A stretch of 64,000 nucleotides of DNA from Sipunculus nudus (Eukaryota; Annelida; Sipuncula; Golfingiida; Sipunculidae): contig CM049309.1 of assembly GCA_026874595.1 (NCBI GenBank), positions 70,848,926 through 70,912,925 on the forward strand, read 5' to 3'. Under the pieces are notes generated by a model. It was given only the letters and a program-made list of their open reading frames with translations, was not told where the DNA came from and made no database searches. Each line of letters starts with the position of its first letter. Position 1 is the stretch's first letter. Shown here piece by piece: positions 24,950 through 39,129 of this stretch. The position numbers and the translations under genes were made by a program.

Positions 24950-27900
24950 AACGGAAAGTACTTTTCACTGGTAGTCACATGGTATAAAAATTAGAGTGGC
25001 ACAAGTGAGCGTTTTAGAGCAGTCAGATACGACTATTATTCATTTTTTAAAATTTCTCTTGGATTTTAAAGTGTTATATATATTTAAATACGCTAAACAA
25101 CCCATCAAGTTTGGTACCAACGGAAAGTACTTTTCACTGGTAGTCACATGGTATAAAAATTAGAGTGGCTCAAGTGAGCGTTTTAGAGCAGTCAGATACG
25201 ACTTTTATTCATTTTTTTTAATTTCTCTTGGATTTAAGTGTTATATATATTTAAATACGCTTAACAACCCATCAAGTTTGGTACCAACGGAAAGTACTTT
25301 TCACTGGTAGTCACATGGTATAAAAATTAGAGTGGCACAAGTGAGCGTTTTAGAGCAGTCAGATACGACTATTATTCATTTTTTTAAATTTCTCTTGGAT
25401 TTAAAAGTGTTATATATATTTAAATACGCTTAACAACCCATCAAGTTTGGTATCAACGGAAAGTACTTTGAACTGGTAGTCCCATGGTATAAAAATTAGA
25501 GTGGCACAAGTGAGCGTTTTAGAGCAGCCTGATACGACTATTATTCTTTTTTTTTCAATTTCGCGTTGATTTTAAAGTGTTATATATATTTAAATACGCT
25601 TAACAACTCATCAAGTTTGGTACCAACGGAAAGTACTTTTCACTGGTAGACACATGGTATAAAAATTAGAGTGGCACAAGTGAGCGTTTTAGAGCAGTCA
25701 GATACGACTATTATTCATTTTTTTTAATTTCCCGTGGATTTAAAAGTGTTATATATATTTAAATACGCTTAACAACCCATCAAGTTTGGTATCAACGGAA
25801 AGTACTTTTCACTGGTAGTCCCATTGTATATAAATTAGAGTGGCACAAGTGAGCGTTTTAGAGCAGTCAGATACGACTATTATTCATTTTTTTAAATTTC
25901 TCTTGGATTTAAAAGTGTTATATATATTTAAATACGCTTAACAACCCATCAAGTTTGGTATACACGGAAAGTACTTTTCACTGCTAGTCCCATGGTATAA
26001 AAATTAGAGTGGCACAAGTGAGCGTTTTAGAGCAGGCGGATACGACTAATATTCAATTTCTTTTCAATTTCGCGTTGATTTTAAAGTGTTATATATATTT
26101 AAATACGCTTAACAACTCATCAAGTTTGGTATCAACGGAAAGTACTTTGAACTGGTAGTCACATGGTATAAAAATTAGAGTGGCACAAGTGAGCGTTTTA
26201 GAGCAGTCAGATACGACTATTATTCATTTTTTAAAATTTCTCTTGGATTTTAAAGTGTTATATATATTTAAATACGCTTAACAACCCATCAAGTTTGGTA
26301 TCAACGGAAAGTACTTTTCACTGGTAGTCACATGGTATAAAAATTAGAGTGGCACAAGAGAGCGTTTTAGAGCAGCCTGATACGACTATTATTCATTTGT
26401 TTTAATTTCCTGTGGATTTTAAAGTGTTATATATATTTAAATACGCTTAACAACTCATCAAGTTTGGTACCAACGGAAAGTACTTTTCACTGGTAGTCAC
26501 ATGGTATAAAAATTAGAGTGGCACACGTGGGCGTTTTAGAGCAGTCAGATACGACTATTATTCATTTTTTTTTAATTTCTCTTGGATTTAAAAGTGTTAT
26601 ATATATTTAAATACGCTTAACAACCCATCAAGTTTGGTATCAACGGAAAGTACTTTTCACTGGTAGTCCCATGGAATAAAAATTAGAGTGGCACAAGTGA
26701 GCGTTTTAGAGCAGGCGGATACGACTAATATTCAATTTCTTTTAAATTTCTCTTGGATTTAAAAGTGTTATATATATTTAAATACGCTAAACAACCCATC
26801 AAGTTTGGTACCAACGGAAAGTACTTTTCACTGGTAGTCACATGGTATAAAAATTAGAGTGGCACAAGTGAGCGTTTTAGAGCAGTCAGATACGACTATT
26901 ATTCATTTTTTTAAATTTCTCTTGGATTTAAAAGTGTTATATATATTTAAATACGCTTAACAACCCATCAAGTTTGATATCAACGGAAAGTACTTTTCAC
27001 TGGTAGTCACATGGTATAAAAATTAGAGTGGCACAAGAGAGCGTTTTAGAGCAGCCTGATACGACTATTATTCATTTGTTTTAATTTCCTGTGGATTTTA
27101 AAGTGTTATATATATTTAAATACGCTTAACAACTCATCAAGTTTGGTACCAACGGAAAGTACTTTTCACTGGTAGTCACATGGTATAAAAATTAGAGTGG
27201 CACACGTGAGCGTTTTAGAGCAGTCAGATACGACTATTATTCATTTTTTTTAATTTCTCTTGGATTTAAAAGTGTTATATATATTTAAATACGCTTAACA
27301 ACCCATCAAGTTTGGTATCAACGGAAAGAACTTTTCACTGGTAGTCCCATGGAATAAAAATTAGAGTGTCACAAGTGAGCGTTTTAGAGCAGGCGGATAC
27401 GACTAATATTCAATTTCTTTTAAATTTCTCTTGGATTTAAAAGTGTTATATATATTTAAATACGCTAAACAACCCATCAAGTTTGGTACCAACGGAAAGT
27501 ACTTTTCACTGGTAGTCACATGGTATAAAAATTAGAGTGGCACAAGTGAGCGTTTTAGAGCAGTCAGATACGACTATTATTCATTTTTTAAAAATTTCTC
27601 TTGGATTTCAAAGTGTTATATATATTTAAATACGCTTAACAACCCATCAAGTTTGATATCAACGGAAAGTACTTTTCACTGGTAGTCACATGGTATAAAA
27701 ATTAGAGTGGCACAAGAGAGCGTTTTAGAGCAGCCTGATACGACTATTATTCATTTGTTTTAATTTCCTGTGGATTTTAAAGTGTTATATATATTTAAAT
27801 ACGCTTAACAACTCATCAAGTTTGGTACCAACGGAAAGTACTTTTCACTGGTAGTCACATGGTATAAAAATTAGAGTGGCACACGTGAGCGTTTTAGAGC

Positions 27901-30900
27901 AGTCAGATACAACTATTATTCATTTTTTTTAATTTCTCTTGGATTTAAAAGTGTTATATATATTTAAATACGCTTAACAACCCATCAAGTTTGGTATCAA
28001 CGGAAAGAACTTTTCACTGGTAGTCCCATGGAATAAAAATTAGAGTGGCACAAGTGAGCGTTTTAGAGCAGGCGGATACGACTAATATTCAATTTCTTTT
28101 AAATTTCTCTTGGATTTAAAAGTGTTATATATATTTAAATACGCTAAACAACCCATCAAGTTTGGTACCAACGGAAAGTACTTTTCACTGGTAGTCACAT
28201 GGTATAAAAATTAGAGTGGCACAAGTGAGCGTTTTAGAGCAGTCAGATACGACTATTATTCATTTTTTAAAAATTTCTCTTGGATTTCAAAGTGTTATAT
28301 ATTTTAAAATACGCTAAACAACCCATCAAGTTTGGTATCAACGGAAAGTACTTTGCACTGGTAGTCCCATGGTATATAAATTAGAGTGGCACAAGTGAGC
28401 GTTTTAGAGCAGGCGGATACGACTAATATTTAATTTTTTTTCAATTTCGCATTGATTTTAAAGTGTTATATATATTTAAATACGCTTAACAACTCATCAA
28501 GTTTGGTACCAACGGAAAGTACTTTTCACTGGTAGACACATGGTATAAAAATTAGGGTGGCACAAGTGAGCGTTTTAGAGCAGTCAGATACGACTATTAT
28601 TCATTTTTTTTAATTTCCCGTGGATTTAAAAGTGTTATATATATTTAAATACGCTTAACAACCCATTAAGTTTGGTATCAACGGAAAGTACTTTTCACTG
28701 GTAGTCCCATTGTATAAAAATTAGAGTGGCACAAGTGAGTGTTTTAGAGCAGGCGGATACGACTAATATTCAATTTATTTTCAATTTCGCGTTGACTTTA
28801 AAGTGTTATATATATTTAAATACGCTTAACAACTCATCAAGTTTGGATTAACGGAAAGTACTTTTCACTGGTAGTCTCATGGTATAAAAATTAGAGTGGC
28901 ACAAGTGAGCGTTTTAGAGCAGTCAGATACGACTATTATTCATTTCTTTAAATTTCTCTTGGATTTAAAAGTGTTATATATATTTAAATACGCTTAACAA
29001 CCCATCAAGTTTGGTATCCACGGTAAGTACTTTTCACTGGTAGTCCCATGGTATAAAAATTAGAGTGGCACAAGAGAGCGTTTTAGAGCAGCCTGATACG
29101 ACTATTATTCATTTTTTTTAATTTCCTGTGGATTTTAAAGTGTTATATATATTTAAATACGCTTAAAAACTCATCAAGTTTGGTACCAACGGAAAGTACT
29201 TTTCACTGGTAGTCACATGGTATAAAAATTAGAGTGGCACAAGTGAGCGTTTTAGAGCAGTCAGATACGACTATTATTCATTTTTTTTTAATTTCTCTTG
29301 GATTTAAAAGTGTTATATATATTTAAATACGCTTAACAACCCATCAAGTTTGGTATCAACGGAAAGTACTTTTCACTGGTAGTCCCATGGAATAAAAATT
29401 AGAGTGGCACAAGTGAGCGTTTTAGAGCAGGCGGATACGACTAATATTCAATTTCTTTTAAATTTCTCTTGGATTTAAAAGTGTTATATATATTTAAATA
29501 CGCTAAACAACCCATCAAGTTTGGTACCAACGGAAAGTACTTTTCACTGGTAGTCACATGGTATAATTAGAGTGGCACAAGTGAGCGTTTTAGAGCAGGC
29601 GGATACGACTAATATTCAATTTATTTTCAATTTCGCGTTGACTTTAAAGTGTTATATATATTTAAATACGCTTAACAACTCATCAAGTTTGGATTAACGG
29701 AAAGTACTTTTCACTGGTAGTCTCATGGTATAAAAATTAGAGTGGCACAAGTGAGCGTTTTAGAGCAGTCAGATACGACTATTATTCATTTCTTTAAATT
29801 TCTCTTGGATTTAAAAGTGTTATATATATTTAAATACGCTTAACAACCCATCAAGTTTGGTATCCACGGTAAGTACTTTTCACTGGTAGTCCCATGGTAT
29901 AAAAATTAGAGTGGCACAAGAGAGCGTTTTAGAGCAGCCTGATACGACTATTATTCATTTTTTTTAATTTCCTGTGGATTTTAAAGTGTTATATATATTT
30001 AAATACGCTTAACAACTCATCAAGTTTGGTACCAACGGAAAGTACTTTTCACTGGTAGTCACATGGTATAAAAATTAGAGTGGCACAAGTGAGCGTTTTA
30101 GAGCAGTCAGATACGACTATTATTCATTTTTTAAAATTTCTCTTGGATTTTAAAGTGTTATATATATTTAAATACGCTAAACAACCCATCAAGTTTGGTA
30201 CCAACGGAAAGTACTTTTCACTGGTAGTCACATGGTATAAAAATTAGAGTGGCTCAAGTGAGCGTTTTAGAGCAGTCAGATACGACTTTTATTCATTTTT
30301 TTTAATTTCTCTTGGATTTAAGTGTTATATATATTTAAATACGCTTAACAACCCATCAAGTTTGGTACCAACGGAAAGTACTTTTCACTGGTAGTCACAT
30401 GGTATAAAAATTAGAGTGGCACAAGTGAGCGTTTTAGAGCAGTCAGATACGACTATTATTCATTTTTTTAAATTTCTCTTGGATTTAAAAGTGTTATATA
30501 TATTTAAATACGCTTAACAACCCATCAAGTTTGGTATCAACGGAAAGTACTTTGAACTGGTAGTCCCATGGTATAAAAATTAGAGTGGCACAAGTGAGCG
30601 TTTTAGAGCAGCCTGATACGACTATTATTCTTTTTTTTTCAATTTCGCGTTGATTTTAAAGTGTTATATATATTTAAATACGCTTAACAACTCATCAAGT
30701 TTGGTACCAACGGAAAGTACTTTTCACTGGTAGACACATGGTATAAAAATTAGAGTGGCACAAGTGAGCGTTTTAGAGCAGTCAGATACGACTATTATTC
30801 ATTTTTTTTAATTTCCCGTGGATTTAAAAGTGTTATATATATTTAAATACGCTTAACAACCCATCAAGTTTGGTATCAACGGAAAGTACTTTTCACTGGT

Positions 30901-33900
30901 AGTCCCATTGTATATAAATTAGAGTGGCACAAGTGAGCGTTTTAGAGCAGTCAGATACGACTATTATTCATTTTTTTAAATTTCTCTTGGATTTAAAAGT
31001 GTTATATATATTTAAATACGCTTAACAACCCATCAAGTTTGGTATACACGGAAAGTACTTTTCACTGCTAGTCCCATGGTATAAAAATTAGAGTGGCACA
31101 AGTGAGCGTTTTAGAGCAGGCGGATACGACTAATATTCAATTTCTTTTCAATTTCGCGTTGATTTTAAAGTGTTATATATATTTAAATACGCTTAACAAC
31201 TCATCAAGTTTGGTATCAACGGAAAGTACTTTGAACTGGTAGTCACATGGTATAAAAATTAGAGTGGCACAAGTGAGCGTTTTAGAGCAGTCAGATACGA
31301 CTATTATTCATTTTTTAAAATTTCTCTTGGATTTTAAAGTGTTATATATATTTAAATACGCTTAACAACCCATCAAGTTTGGTATCAACGGAAAGTACTT
31401 TTCACTGGTAGTCACATGGTATAAAAATTAGAGTGGCACAAGAGAGCGTTTTAGAGCAGCCTGATACGACTATTATTCATTTGTTTTAATTTCCTGTGGA
31501 TTTTAAAGTGTTATATATATTTAAATACGCTTAACAACTCATCAAGTTTGGTACCAACGGAAAGTACTTTTCACTGGTAGTCACATGGTATAAAAATTAG
31601 AGTGGCACACGTGGGCGTTTTAGAGCAGTCAGATACGACTATTATTCATTTTTTTTTAATTTCTCTTGGATTTAAAAGTGTTATATATATTTAAATACGC
31701 TTAACAACCCATCAAGTTTGGTATCAACGGAAAGTACTTTTCACTGGTAGTCCCATGGAATAAAAATTAGAGTGGCACAAGTGAGCGTTTTAGAGCAGGC
31801 GGATACGACTAATATTCAATTTCTTTTAAATTTCTCTTGGATTTAAAAGTGTTATATATATTTAAATACGCTAAACAACCCATCAAGTTTGGTACCAACG
31901 GAAAGTACTTTTCACTGGTAGTCACATGGTATAAAAATTAGAGTGGCACAAGTGAGCGTTTTAGAGCAGTCAGATACGACTATTATTCATTTTTTTAAAT
32001 TTCTCTTGGATTTAAAAGTGTTATATATATTTAAATACGCTTAACAACCCATCAAGTTTGATATCAACGGAAAGTACTTTTCACTGGTAGTCACATGGTA
32101 TAAAAATTAGAGTGGCACAAGAGAGCGTTTTAGAGCAGCCTGATACGACTATTATTCATTTGTTTTAATTTCCTGTGGATTTTAAAGTGTTATATATATT
32201 TAAATACGCTTAACAACTCATCAAGTTTGGTACCAACGGAAAGTACTTTTCACTGGTAGTCACATGGTATAAAAATTAGAGTGGCACACGTGAGCGTTTT
32301 AGAGCAGTCAGATACGACTATTATTCATTTTTTTTAATTTCTCTTGGATTTAAAAGTGTTATATATATTTAAATACGCTTAACAACCCATCAAGTTTGGT
32401 ATCAACGGAAAGAACTTTTCACTGGTAGTCCCATGGAATAAAAATTAGAGTGTCACAAGTGAGCGTTTTAGAGCAGGCGGATACGACTAATATTCAATTT
32501 CTTTTAAATTTCTCTTGGATTTAAAAGTGTTATATATATTTAAATACGCTAAACAACCCATCAAGTTTGGTACCAACGGAAAGTACTTTTCACTGGTAGT
32601 CACATGGTATAAAAATTAGAGTGGCACAAGTGAGCGTTTTAGAGCAGTCAGATACGACTATTATTCATTTTTTAAAAATTTCTCTTGGATTTCAAAGTGT
32701 TATATATATTTAAATACGCTTAACAACCCATCAAGTTTGATATCAACGGAAAGTACTTTTCACTGGTAGTCACATGGTATAAAAATTAGAGTGGCACAAG
32801 AGAGCGTTTTAGAGCAGCCTGATACGACTATTATTCATTTGTTTTAATTTCCTGTGGATTTTAAAGTGTTATATATATTTAAATACGCTTAACAACTCAT
32901 CAAGTTTGGTACCAACGGAAAGTACTTTTCACTGGTAGTCACATGGTATAAAAATTAGAGTGGCACACGTGAGCGTTTTAGAGCAGTCAGATACAACTAT
33001 TATTCATTTTTTTTAATTTCTCTTGGATTTAAAAGTGTTATATATATTTAAATACGCTTAACAACCCATCAAGTTTGGTATCAACGGAAAGAACTTTTCA
33101 CTGGTAGTCCCATGGAATAAAAATTAGAGTGGCACAAGTGAGCGTTTTAGAGCAGGCGGATACGACTAATATTCAATTTCTTTTAAATTTCTCTTGGATT
33201 TAAAAGTGTTATATATATTTAAATACGCTAAACAACCCATCAAGTTTGGTACCAACGGAAAGTACTTTTCACTGGTAGTCACATGGTATAAAAATTAGAG
33301 TGGCACAAGTGAGCGTTTTAGAGCAGTCAGATACGACTATTATTCATTTTTTAAAAATTTCTCTTGGATTTCAAAGTGTTATATATTTTAAAATACGCTA
33401 AACAACCCATCAAGTTTGGTATCAACGGAAAGTACTTTGCACTGGTAGTCCCATGGTATATAAATTAGAGTGGCACAAGTGAGCGTTTTAGAGCAGGCGG
33501 ATACGACTAATATTTAATTTTTTTTCAATTTCGCATTGATTTTAAAGTGTTATATATATTTAAATACGCTTAACAACTCATCAAGTTTGGTACCAACGGA
33601 AAGTACTTTTCACTGGTAGACACATGGTATAAAAATTAGGGTGGCACAAGTGAGCGTTTTAGAGCAGTCAGATACGACTATTATTCATTTTTTTTAATTT
33701 CCCGTGGATTTAAAAGTGTTATATATATTTAAATACGCTTAACAACCCATTAAGTTTGGTATCAACGGAAAGTACTTTTCACTGGTAGTCCCATTGTATA
33801 AAAATTAGAGTGGCACAAGTGAGTGTTTTAGAGCAGGCGGATACGACTAATATTCAATTTATTTTCAATTTCGCGTTGACTTTAAAGTGTTATATATATT

Positions 33901-35200
33901 TAAATACGCTTAACAACTCATCAAGTTTGGATTAACGGAAAGTACTTTTCACTGGTAGTCTCATGGTATAAAAATTAGAGTGGCACAAGTGAGCGTTTTA
34001 GAGCAGTCAGATACGACTATTATTCATTTCTTTAAATTTCTCTTGGATTTAAAAGTGTTATATATATTTAAATACGCTTAACAACCCATCAAGTTTGGTA
34101 TCCACGGTAAGTACTTTTCACTGGTAGTCCCATGGTATAAAAATTAGAGTGGCACAAGAGAGCGTTTTAGAGCAGCCTGATACGACTATTATTCATTTTT
34201 TTTAATTTCCTGTGGATTTTAAAGTGTTATATATATTTAAATACGCTTAAAAACTCATCAAGTTTGGTACCAACGGAAAGTACTTTTCACTGGTAGTCAC
34301 ATGGTATAAAAATTAGAGTGGCACAAGTGAGCGTTTTAGAGCAGTCAGATACGACTATTATTCATTTTTTTTTAATTTCTCTTGGATTTAAAAGTGTTAT
34401 ATATATTTAAATACGCTTAACAACCCATCAAGTTTGGTATCAACGGAAAGTACTTTTCACTGGTAGTCCCATGGAATAAAAATTAGAGTGGCACAAGTGA
34501 GCGTTTTAGAGCAGGCGGATACGACTAATATTCAATTTCTTTTAAATTTCTCTTGGATTTAAAAGTGTTATATATATTTAAATACGCTAAACAACCCATC
34601 AAGTTTGGTACCAACGGAAAGTACTTTTCACTGGTAGTCACATGGTATAATTAGAGTGGCACAAGTGAGCGTTTTAGAGCAGGCGGATACGACTAATATT
34701 CAATTTATTTTCAATTTCGCGTTGACTTTAAAGTGTTATATATATTTAAATACGCTTAACAACTCATCAAGTTTGGATTAACGGAAAGTACTTTTCACTG
34801 GTAGTCTCATGGTATAAAAATTAGAGTGGCACAAGTGAGCGTTTTAGAGCAGTCAGATACGACTATTATTCATTTCTTTAAATTTCTCTTGGATTTAAAA
34901 GTGTTATATATATTTAAATACGCTTAACAACCCATCAAGTTTGGTATCCACGGTAAGTACTTTTCACTGGTAGTCCCATGGTATAAAAATTAGAGTGGCA
35001 CAAGAGAGCGTTTTAGAGCAGCCTGATACGACTATTATTCATTTTTTTTAATTTCCTGTGGATTTTAAAGTGTTATATATATTTAAATACGCTTAACAAC
35101 TCATCAAGTTTGGTACCAACGGAAAGTACTTTTCACTGGTAGTCACATGGTATAAAAATTAGAGTGGCACAAGTGAGCGTTTTAGAGCAGTCAGATACGA
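24950..35200 (+). repeat. Tandem duplication of a 5,084-bp, 30-monomer block
   Basis: Rare variants recur with an exact 5,084-bp offset: GAGTGGCTCAAGTG (25,167 and 30,251) and GCACACGTGGGCG (26,521 and 31,605). GTATAATTAGAGTGGC near 29,560 recurs near 34,645. Matching begins around 24,950 and continues to about 35,200, so the units are roughly 24,950-30,033 and 30,034-35,117. Within blocks the copies look almost identical, which points to a recent event. Inside each is a nested four-monomer repeat of about 679 bp, marked by CATTTGTTTTAATTTCC at about 26,395, 27,073 and 27,752. Confidence 0.88.
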
Positions 35201-37020
35201 CTATTATTCATTTTTTTTTAATTTCTCTTGGATTTAAAAGTGTTATATATATTTAAATACGCTTAACAACCCATCAAGTTTGGTATCAACGGAAAGTACT
35301 TTTCACTGGTAGTCCCATGGAATAAAAATTAGAGTGGCACAAGTGAGTGTTTTAGAGCAGGCGGATACGACTAATATTCAATTTATTTTCAATTTCGCGT
35401 TGACTTTAAAGTGTTATATATATTTAAATACGCTTAACAACTCATCAAGTTTGGATTAACGGAAAGTACTTTTCACTGGTAGTCTCATGGTATAAAAATT
35501 AGAGTGGCACAAGTGAGCGTTTTAGAGCAGTCAGATACGACTATTATTCATTTCTTTAAATTTCTCTTGGATTTAAAAGTGTTATATATATTTAAATACG
35601 CTTAACAACCCATCAAGTTTGGTATCCACGGTAAGTACTTTTCACTGGTAGTCCCATGGTATAAAAATTAGAGTGGCACAAGAGAGCGTTTTAGAGCAGC
35701 CTGATACGACTATTATTCATTTTTTTTAATTTCCTGTGGATTTTAAAGTGTTATATATATTTAAATACGCTTAACAACTCATCAAGTTTGGTACCAACGG
35801 AAAGTACTTTTCACTGGTAGTCACATGGTATAAAAATTAGAGTGGCACAAGTGAGCGTTTTAGAGCAGTCAGATACGACTATTATTCATTTTTTTTTAAT
35901 TTCTCTTGGATTTAAAAGTGTTATATATATTTAAATACGCTTAACAACCCATCAAGTTTGGTATCAACGGAAAGTACTTTTCACTGGTAGTCCCATGGAA
36001 TAAAAATTAGAGTGGCACAAGTGAGCGTTTTAGAGCAGGCGGATACGACTAATATTCAATTTCTTTTAAATTTCTCTTGGATTTAAAAGTGTTATATATA
36101 TTTAAATACGCTAAACAACCCATCAAGTTTGGTACCAACGGAAAGTACTTTTCACTGGTAGTCACATGGTATAATTAGAGTGGCACAAGTGAGCGTTTTA
36201 GAGCAGGCGGATACGACTAATATTCAATTTATTTTCAATTTCGCGTTGACTTTAAAGTGTTATATATATTTAAATACGCTTAACAACTCATCAAGTTTGG
36301 ATTAACGGAAAGTACTTTTCACTGGTAGTCTCATGGTATAAAAATTAGAGTGGCACAAGTGAGCGTTTTAGAGCAGTCAGATACGACTATTATTCATTTC
36401 TTTAAATTTCTCTTGGATTTAAAAGTGTTATATATATTTAAATACGCTTAACAACCCATCAAGTTTGGTATCCACGGTAAGTACTTTTCACTGGTAGTCC
36501 CATGGTATAAAAATTAGAGTGGCACAAGAGAGCGTTTTAGAGCAGCCTGATACGACTATTATTCATTTTTTTTAATTTCCTGTGGATTTTAAAGTGTTAT
36601 ATATATTTAAATACGCTTAACAACTCATCAAGTTTGGTACCAACGGAAAGTACTTTTCACTGGTAGTCACATGGTATAAAAATTAGAGTGGCACAAGTGA
36701 GCGTTTTAGAGCAGTCAGATACGACTATTATTCATTTTTTTTTAATTTCTCTTGGATTTAAAAGTGTTATATATATTTAAATACGCTTAACAACCCATCA
36801 AGTTTGGTATCAACGGAAAGTACTTTTCACTGGTAGTCCCATGGAATAAAAATTAGAGTGGCACAAGTGAGCGTTTTAGAGCAGGCGGATACGACTAATA
36901 TTCAATTTCTTTTAAATTTCTCTTGGATTTAAAAGTGTTATATATATTTAAATACGCTAAACAACCCATCAAGTTTGGTACCAACGGAAAGTACTTTTCA
37001 CTGGTAGTCACATGGTATAA
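34641..37020 (+). repeat. Nested 1,524-bp and 846-bp repeats
   Basis: A monomer with a 4-base deletion (CATGGTATAATTAGAGTGG) occurs at 34,641, 36,165 and 37,011. This gives one 9-monomer and one 5-monomer spacing on the right flank of the 5,084-bp duplication. The intervening monomers recur in the same order. A related copy also lies inside the first 5,084-bp block. Confidence 0.8.
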
Positions 37021-38784
37021 TTAGAGTGGCACAAGTGAGCGTTTTAGAGCAGTCAGATACGACTATTATTCATTTTTTTTAATTTCTCTTGGATTTAAAA
37101 GTGTTATATATATTTAAATACGCTTAACAACCCATCAAGTTTGGTATCAACGGAAAGTACTTTTCACTGGTAGTCCCATGGTATAAAAATTAGAGTGGCA
37201 CAAGAGAGCGTTTTAGAGCAGCCTGATACGACTATTATTCATTTTTTTTAATTTCCTGTGGATTTTAAAGTGTTATATATTTTAAAATACGCTAAACAAC
37301 CCATCAAGTTTGGTATCAACGGAAAGTACTTTGCACTGGTAGTCCCATGGTATATAAATTAGAGTGGCACAAGTGAGCGTTTTAGAGCAGGCGGATACGA
37401 CTAATATTCAATTTCTTATAAATTTCTCTTGGATTTAAAAGTGTTATATATATTTAAATACGCTAAACAACCCATCAAGTTTGGTACCAACGGAAAGTAC
37501 TTTTCACTGGTAGTCACATGGTATAAAAATTAGAGTGGCACAAGTGAGCGTTTTAGAGCAGTCAGATACGACTATTATTCATTTTTTTAAATTTCCCTTG
37601 GATTTAAAAGTGTTATATATATTTAAATACGCTTAACAACCCATCAAGTTTGATATCAACGGAAAGTACTTTTCACTGGTAGTCACATGATATAAAAATT
37701 AGAGTGGCACAAGTGAGCATTTTAGAGCAGGGGGATACGACTAATATTCAATTTTTTTCAATTTCGCGTTGATTTTAAAGTGTTATATATATTTAAATAC
37801 GCTTAACAACTCATCAAGTTTGGTATCAACGGAAAGTACTTTTCACTGGTAGTCACATGGTATAAAAATTAGAGTGGCACAAGTGAGCTTTTTAGAGCAG
37901 TCAGATACGACTATTATTCATTTTTTTTAAATTTCTCTTGGATTTAAAAGTGTTATATATTTTAAAATACGCTAAACAACCCATCAAGTTTGGTATAAAC
38001 GGAAAGTACTTTGCACTGGTAGTCCCATGGTATATAAATTAGAGTGGCACAAGTGAGCGTTTTAGAGCAGGCGGATACGACTAATATTTAATTTTTTTTC
38101 AATTTCGCGTTTATTTTAAAGTGTTATATATATTTAAATACGCTTAACAACCCATCAAGTTTGGTATCAACGGAAAGTACTTTTTACTGGTAGTCCCATG
38201 GTATAAAAATCAGAGTGGCACAAGTGAGCGTTTTAGAGCAGTCAGATACGACTATTATTCATTTTTTTAAATTTCCCGTGGATTTTAAAGTGTTATATAT
38301 ATTTAAAAACCCTTAACAACCCATCTAGTTTGGTATCAACGGAAAGTACTTTTCACTGGTAGTCCCATGGTATAAAAATAAGAGTGGCACAAGTGAGCGT
38401 TTTAGAGCAGCCTGATACGACTATTATTCATTTTTTTTTATTTCCCGTGGATTTTAAAGTGTTATATATATTTAAATACGCTTAACAACTCATCAAGTTT
38501 GGTAACAACGGAAAGTACTTTTCACTGGTAGTCACGTGGTATAAAAATTAGAGTGGCACAAGAGAGCGTTTTAGAGCAGCCTGATACGACTATTATTCAT
38601 TTTTTTTAAATTTCCTGTGGATTTTAAAGTGTTATATATATTTAAATACGCTTAACAACCCATCAAGTTTGATATCAACGGAAAGTACTTTTCACTGGTA
38701 GTCACATGATATAAAAATTAGAGTGGCACAAGTGAGCGTTTTAGAGCAGGGGATACGACTAATATTCAATTTTTTTCAATTTCG

Positions 38785-38800
38785 CGTTGATTTTAAAATC
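38785..38800. other. Inversion junction of the satellite array
   Basis: Plus-strand monomer text CGCGTTGATTTTAAA runs directly into reverse-complement text TTTTAAAATCCAAGAGAAAT. The two orientations share the AT-rich TTTTAAA, and there is no spacer. Left of it the array reads forward for 24.8 kb, right of it reversed for 14.7 kb. The junction falls at the same point of the monomer in both orientations, which fits strand switching at a short palindrome-like sequence. Confidence 0.95.
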
Positions 38801-39129
38801 CAAGAGAAATTTAAAAAAAATGAATAATAGTCGTATCTGACTGCTCTAAAACGCTCACTTGTGCCACTCTAATTTTTATATCATGTGACGACCAGTGAAA
38901 AGCACTTTCCGTCGTTACCAAACTTATTGAGTTGTTTAGCGTATTTAAATATATATAACACTTTAAAATCCACGGGAAATAAAAAAAATGAATAATAGTC
39001 GTATCAGGCTGCTCTAAAACGCTCACTTGTGCCACTCTAATTTTTATACCATGTGACTTCCAGTGAAAAGTACTTTCCGTTGGTACCAAACATGATGAAT
39101 TGTTAAGCGTATTTAAAGATATATAACAC

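Larger units (their letters stand above)
13959..38793 (+). repeat. 170-bp satellite array, left arm
   Basis: About 146 monomers of 170-171 bp. Anchors present in nearly every copy are AACAACCCATCAAGTTTGG, CAACGGAAAG, GAGTGGCACAAGTGAGCG, TTTTAGAGCAG and ACGACTATTATTCA followed by a T tract. Two variant groups alternate: one with GGTATGAATTTTAGAGTGG and TTTAGCGTGAATTTT, the other with GGTATAAAAATTAGAGTGG and CTCTTGGATTT or CGCGTTGATTTT. The first partial monomer begins at the tip junction. The left third is rich in the first group, while 23.5-38.8 kb is almost all second group. The array has no spacers of unrelated sequence and is GC-poor. The many short frames are not coding: the 170-bp period is not a multiple of three and the frames break at each copy. 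Confidence 0.97.
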
